DNA of 64,000 nucleotides, taken from the NCBI GenBank assembly GCA_913050325.1, contig CAJWZP010000001.1:65611-129610 (forward strand). The letters run 5' to 3'. Positions 61,067 to 64,000 of this stretch are shown here, piece by piece. Source of the DNA: an uncultured bacterium. GTDB taxonomy: Bacteria > Desulfobacterota_D > UBA1144. A program made the position numbers and the translations under genes. Under the pieces are notes generated by a model. That model had not been told where the DNA came from, made no database searches, and saw only the letters and a program-made list of their open reading frames with translations. Position 1 is the first letter of the stretch. Every line of letters begins with the position of its first letter.

Positions 61067-62430
61067 TCTAATATTATCGATTCAAGTTTTTTTTCTGCAT
61101 CTTGATTTAACGTAACTACTATTGCGTAGTCGTCCTTGTTTATTTTTCGATCATCTAAATCAGTTATATATTCTACTGAATCGCTTCCTCTTATAATCAA
61201 AGCAAGAACTATTGAATCTAATTCATCTTTAAGACTTATATCTCTTGAGGATTTAAATTCAAATATTTTTGTATCCTCATCAATAATTGTTTCATGAGCA
61301 AATTTTTTCCTCATTATATAAGAATTAATTTCACCTACAACTGAATATTTAACATTAACCTCTCGCTCTGCTCCGATACTATTGATAATATTTTGGTATT
61401 CAGATTTGGAATAAACTACAAGGGAATTTTTAGCTTTAAGCTTATTAGATAATAATGCACTTAATACATTTATTTCATCATCTTCTGTTAAAGCTAGAAA
61501 ATAATCACAACCTTCATCAACACCATGTTCTATATATATATCTTTGTTAGTAGGTTCTCCGTAAATAATTTGCGCATCATTTAAAGTTTCAGACAACTCT
61601 CTTCCTCTTGCTTTATCTGATACTAAAATTTTTACATTACATTTTCTATTTATTAATTTTTTTGCAACGTTCTCAGAAATATATGATTCCCCAACAATAA
61701 AAATATTTTTAATATCAATCTCTTTATTTGCAAAATATAATTTCTCAAAATCTTTTTCATGTTCGTCTACTAATAAAACTAAAGCTATGTCACCAGATTT
61801 TAATCTTATTGTTGTATTATCTGCCTTAATATAATTTAATTTTTCAGATTGAGCATCTTCAGTTATTGCTAAAAATTTCCATTTCTTATCACCATCTTTA
61901 TTTAATGAATAAATAGATCTCCCTATAAGATCACTAGATTCTTCAATTTTAACTTTTAAAAATAAAACATTAGAATCAGCAATTTTATCGGTTTCCCACG
62001 AATAGGGTGTTTCAAATAAATTTACTATTTTTTCAGAAACAATATCACCAGGATAGAAAGTTTTAATTTCAGGAAAACCTAATCTTCCAGGATAATCTTT
62101 ATATTTACTTTCTTTTAACACAATTAAAGTCTGAATTCCTGGAATTCTTTCAAAATACATTGCAGTTAGAAGGTTAAGTTGGTCATCGTTGGTACAAGCT
62201 ATAAAAAAATCAATTGAATTTAAATCTAAATCTTTAAAAGTATTTAAATCTGCGGCATCTCCAGTAATGGCCATTAAATCCATGTTACTTTTATTTTTTA
62301 ACTGATTAATTTTACTTATATCTTTATCAACTAAAATAACATTATTCTCTATAGATAATTCCTGAGCTAGATATCCTCCTGTTGCTCCTGAGCCTAATAA
62401 AATGATATTGTTTGGTTTTGAAGATGACAT
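61063..62430 (-). CDS. trkA: Trk system potassium uptake protein TrkA (two RCK domains)
   Basis: IILLGSGATGGYLAQELS, TGDAADLNTFKDLDL, second GESYISENVAKKL Rossmann; overlaps trkH. Confidence 0.95.
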   Translation of the reverse strand: MSSSKPNNIILLGSGATGGYLAQELSIENNVILVDKDISKINQLKNKSNMDLMAITGDAADLNTFKDLDLNSIDFFIACTNDDQLNLLTAMYFERIPGIQTLIVLKESKYKDYPGRLGFPEIKTFYPGDIVSEKIVNLFETPYSWETDKIADSNVLFLKVKIEESSDLIGRSIYSLNKDGDKKWKFLAITEDAQSEKLNYIKADNTTIRLKSGDIALVLLVDEHEKDFEKLYFANKEIDIKNIFIVGESYISENVAKKLINRKCNVKILVSDKARGRELSETLNDAQIIYGEPTNKDIYIEHGVDEGCDYFLALTEDDEINVLSALLSNKLKAKNSLVVYSKSEYQNIINSIGAEREVNVKYSVVGEINSYIMRKKFAHETIIDEDTKIFEFKSSRDISLKDELDSIVLALIIRGSDSVEYITDLDDRKINKDDYAIVVTLNQDAEKKLESIILE

Positions 62431-62455
62431 AAGTTAATGCCCCTGGGGGACTAAA

Positions 62456-63043
62456 TTAATATAATCTAATTTGTATCCCTGCAACTAGAGTTAAATGGTT
62501 AGTTGAGTCATCGAAATCTGTTCCATAATTATTATACAAATGAATACCAAAGCTCATATTATCAGAAATGACTCTATCAAATCCAGCACCTATTTGAATT
62601 AAGAAATAAGAACTATTATCGTCATTATTATTGTCCTCATCATTAACCAAAATTCCTGCACCAATTTCAACTGATGGAATTAATTTAGGATCTTCAGATT
62701 CTAAAACTTTTTTAATATTTCCAGTTAATCCAAAATTTGTTTCATCACTTGAACTTCCATAATAAACATGTGGACCGATATATAAATTATCTTTGTAAGG
62801 TATATCAAGTTTTGTGTCAATATTATATCCACCAGGATTTATTAAAAAACCACCCCCAATAGAAAATATTGGTGTTGGACCATATGATTCATCGTAGTTA
62901 AATTTCTTATTCTTTTTTGTTTCACTAATTTTGGTATCATTCGAAGATGCACTATTGTATTCTTCATCAACTTCTTTAGTAATTGCAATATTATTTACAC
63001 AAAATATTAACAAAATAAAAAATAATATTTTTCTCAATTTCAT
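62456..63043 (-). CDS. Outer-membrane beta-barrel protein (hypothetical)
   Basis: Signal peptide, YGPTPIFSIGGGFLINPGGYNIDTKLDIPYKDNLYIGPHVYYG, C-terminal LTLVAGIQIRLY. Confidence 0.7.
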   Translation of the reverse strand: MKLRKILFFILLIFCVNNIAITKEVDEEYNSASSNDTKISETKKNKKFNYDESYGPTPIFSIGGGFLINPGGYNIDTKLDIPYKDNLYIGPHVYYGSSSDETNFGLTGNIKKVLESEDPKLIPSVEIGAGILVNDEDNNNDDNSSYFLIQIGAGFDRVISDNMSFGIHLYNNYGTDFDDSTNHLTLVAGIQIRLY

Positions 63044-63089
63044 TTACTTCTCCTATTTTGTGAGATTATGTAACTTAAACTATTCAATG

Positions 63090-64000
63090 TCAAGACCATT
63101 CAATATCAATGATATTCAAATTTAAATTATCATCACCCCTGTATTGGTCTCTTTGAATAGTAAAAACTATATTTGCTTTATTTGTTTCTTCCATAGGTTT
63201 TTTAAAATTAAACCAAATTCCTCTTTTTCTTACTGTGCTATCACCAATATATAGCTCTAGATGTTTTTCCTTTAAAACTCTTTTTGATTGAATATCGACA
63301 TTTTTTACTAAGAAAATCGGATAAGGGTTACCTTTTCCAAAAGGTTCCATTTTTTCAATGTCTCGAATTAAATTAATATTAATTTCATTTAAATCTATTG
63401 TTGAATCAATATTAATTTTTTCACCTATTATAATGTCATTTTTACTTACTAATTGGTCAAATAATTGCTCAAATTTTAATATATTGTTTTCTTTAATCGT
63501 AATTCCTGCAGCAGCACTATGACCCCCAAACTGAATCAAATACTCTGAGCATTTTTCTAGGATATCATACAAATTTATATCATTAGCAGTTCTAAGACTC
63601 CCTTTAGCAATAGATTCCTTCGATGATAATACTGCACAAGGAACACCAAATTTTTTTACAATTCTAGAAGCAATAATTCCTAACACTCCTGGATGCCAAT
63701 CTGGAGAATATAAAACCAATGATGACTTTTGAGGATTATCTTTGAGTTTTTTCTGTGCAATATTATCTGCTTCAGAAAAAACTTTTTCTTGTATATGTTG
63801 CCTATTGGTATTGTTAGCCTCTAAAATTCCTACTAGTCTTTCTATTTCATTTTCATCATTATTTGTTAATAAGTTGACCGCATCGGAGGCTTTTCCTACT
63901 CTGCCAGCTGCATTTATTTTAGGAGCAATCAAAAAAGATATATCTCTTACCATAAATTTCTCTTTATCTTTTCCACCTATTAAATGCTTTAGACCTTTTC
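63090..64000 (-). CDS. recJ: Single-stranded-DNA-specific exonuclease RecJ, C-terminal part (truncated by window end)
   Basis: Frame stays open to the window edge (GLKHLIGGKDKEKFMVRDISFLIAPKINAAGRVGKASDAVNLL); FGGHSAAAGITI DHH motif. Confidence 0.93.
   Translation of the reverse strand, partial: KGLKHLIGGKDKEKFMVRDISFLIAPKINAAGRVGKASDAVNLLTNNDENEIERLVGILEANNTNRQHIQEKVFSEADNIAQKKLKDNPQKSSLVLYSPDWHPGVLGIIASRIVKKFGVPCAVLSSKESIAKGSLRTANDINLYDILEKCSEYLIQFGGHSAAAGITIKENNILKFEQLFDQLVSKNDIIIGEKINIDSTIDLNEININLIRDIEKMEPFGKGNPYPIFLVKNVDIQSKRVLKEKHLELYIGDSTVRKRGIWFNFKKPMEETNKANIVFTIQRDQYRGDDNLNLNIIDIEWS

Noticed and set aside
63102-63116. AATATCA-A-TGATATT palindrome near the recJ stop
   Set aside because: Lies inside the recJ coding frame and such AT palindromes are expected by chance at this base composition
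1-64000. CRISPR arrays, IS elements, prophage, rRNA or tRNA genes
   Set aside because: Looked for but none seen; nearly all sequence is occupied by coding genes and intergenic gaps are too short for most RNA genes, although a tRNAscan/Infernal run would be needed to exclude them formally

Overview
The window is a dense, AT-rich bacterial chromosomal segment. Intergenic gaps are very short, many genes overlap, and lysine, isoleucine and asparagine dominate the proteins. The host looks Gram-negative: TolC, a BtuB-type TonB receptor, two porins and lipoproteins are present. A streamlined free-living, possibly marine, lineage is likely, but this is inference and I cannot name the taxon. I saw no mobile elements, CRISPR arrays, rRNA or tRNA genes. 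Most of the content is core metabolism: atpB/atpE, cca, thyX, queE/queC, a split-type methylmalonyl-CoA mutase, fbp/fba/pgk/gap, argC, cysE, an aroA-cmk-ispH-S1-sppA-lapA-lipA-apgM run, purH, thrC/thiE/aroE/ribF, trkH/trkA and recJ. The most notable parts are: (1) a compact coenzyme F420 operon (cofD-cofE-cofG-cofH); (2) a cobalamin riboswitch with a candidate terminator in front of btuB and a signal-less BtuF-like protein; (3) a tight murQ-anmK-nagZ-sodium/solute symporter operon, suggesting anhydro-muropeptide or amino-sugar salvage; (4) a divergent PiT-like permease opposite a phosphate-selective porin, with an 11-bp-period CTTAACA direct repeat resembling a Pho box and a nearby 9-bp inverted repeat; (5) a bacterial deoxyhypusine-synthase-like protein keeping the catalytic-lysine motif EAVSWGK; (6) a degenerate sirtuin-like protein whose catalytic His position appears to be Glu; (7) a 47-aa lipoprotein gene absent from the ORF track. 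No single locus can be proven from sequence alone to be an undescribed system. The strongest candidates are (3), (4) and (5).
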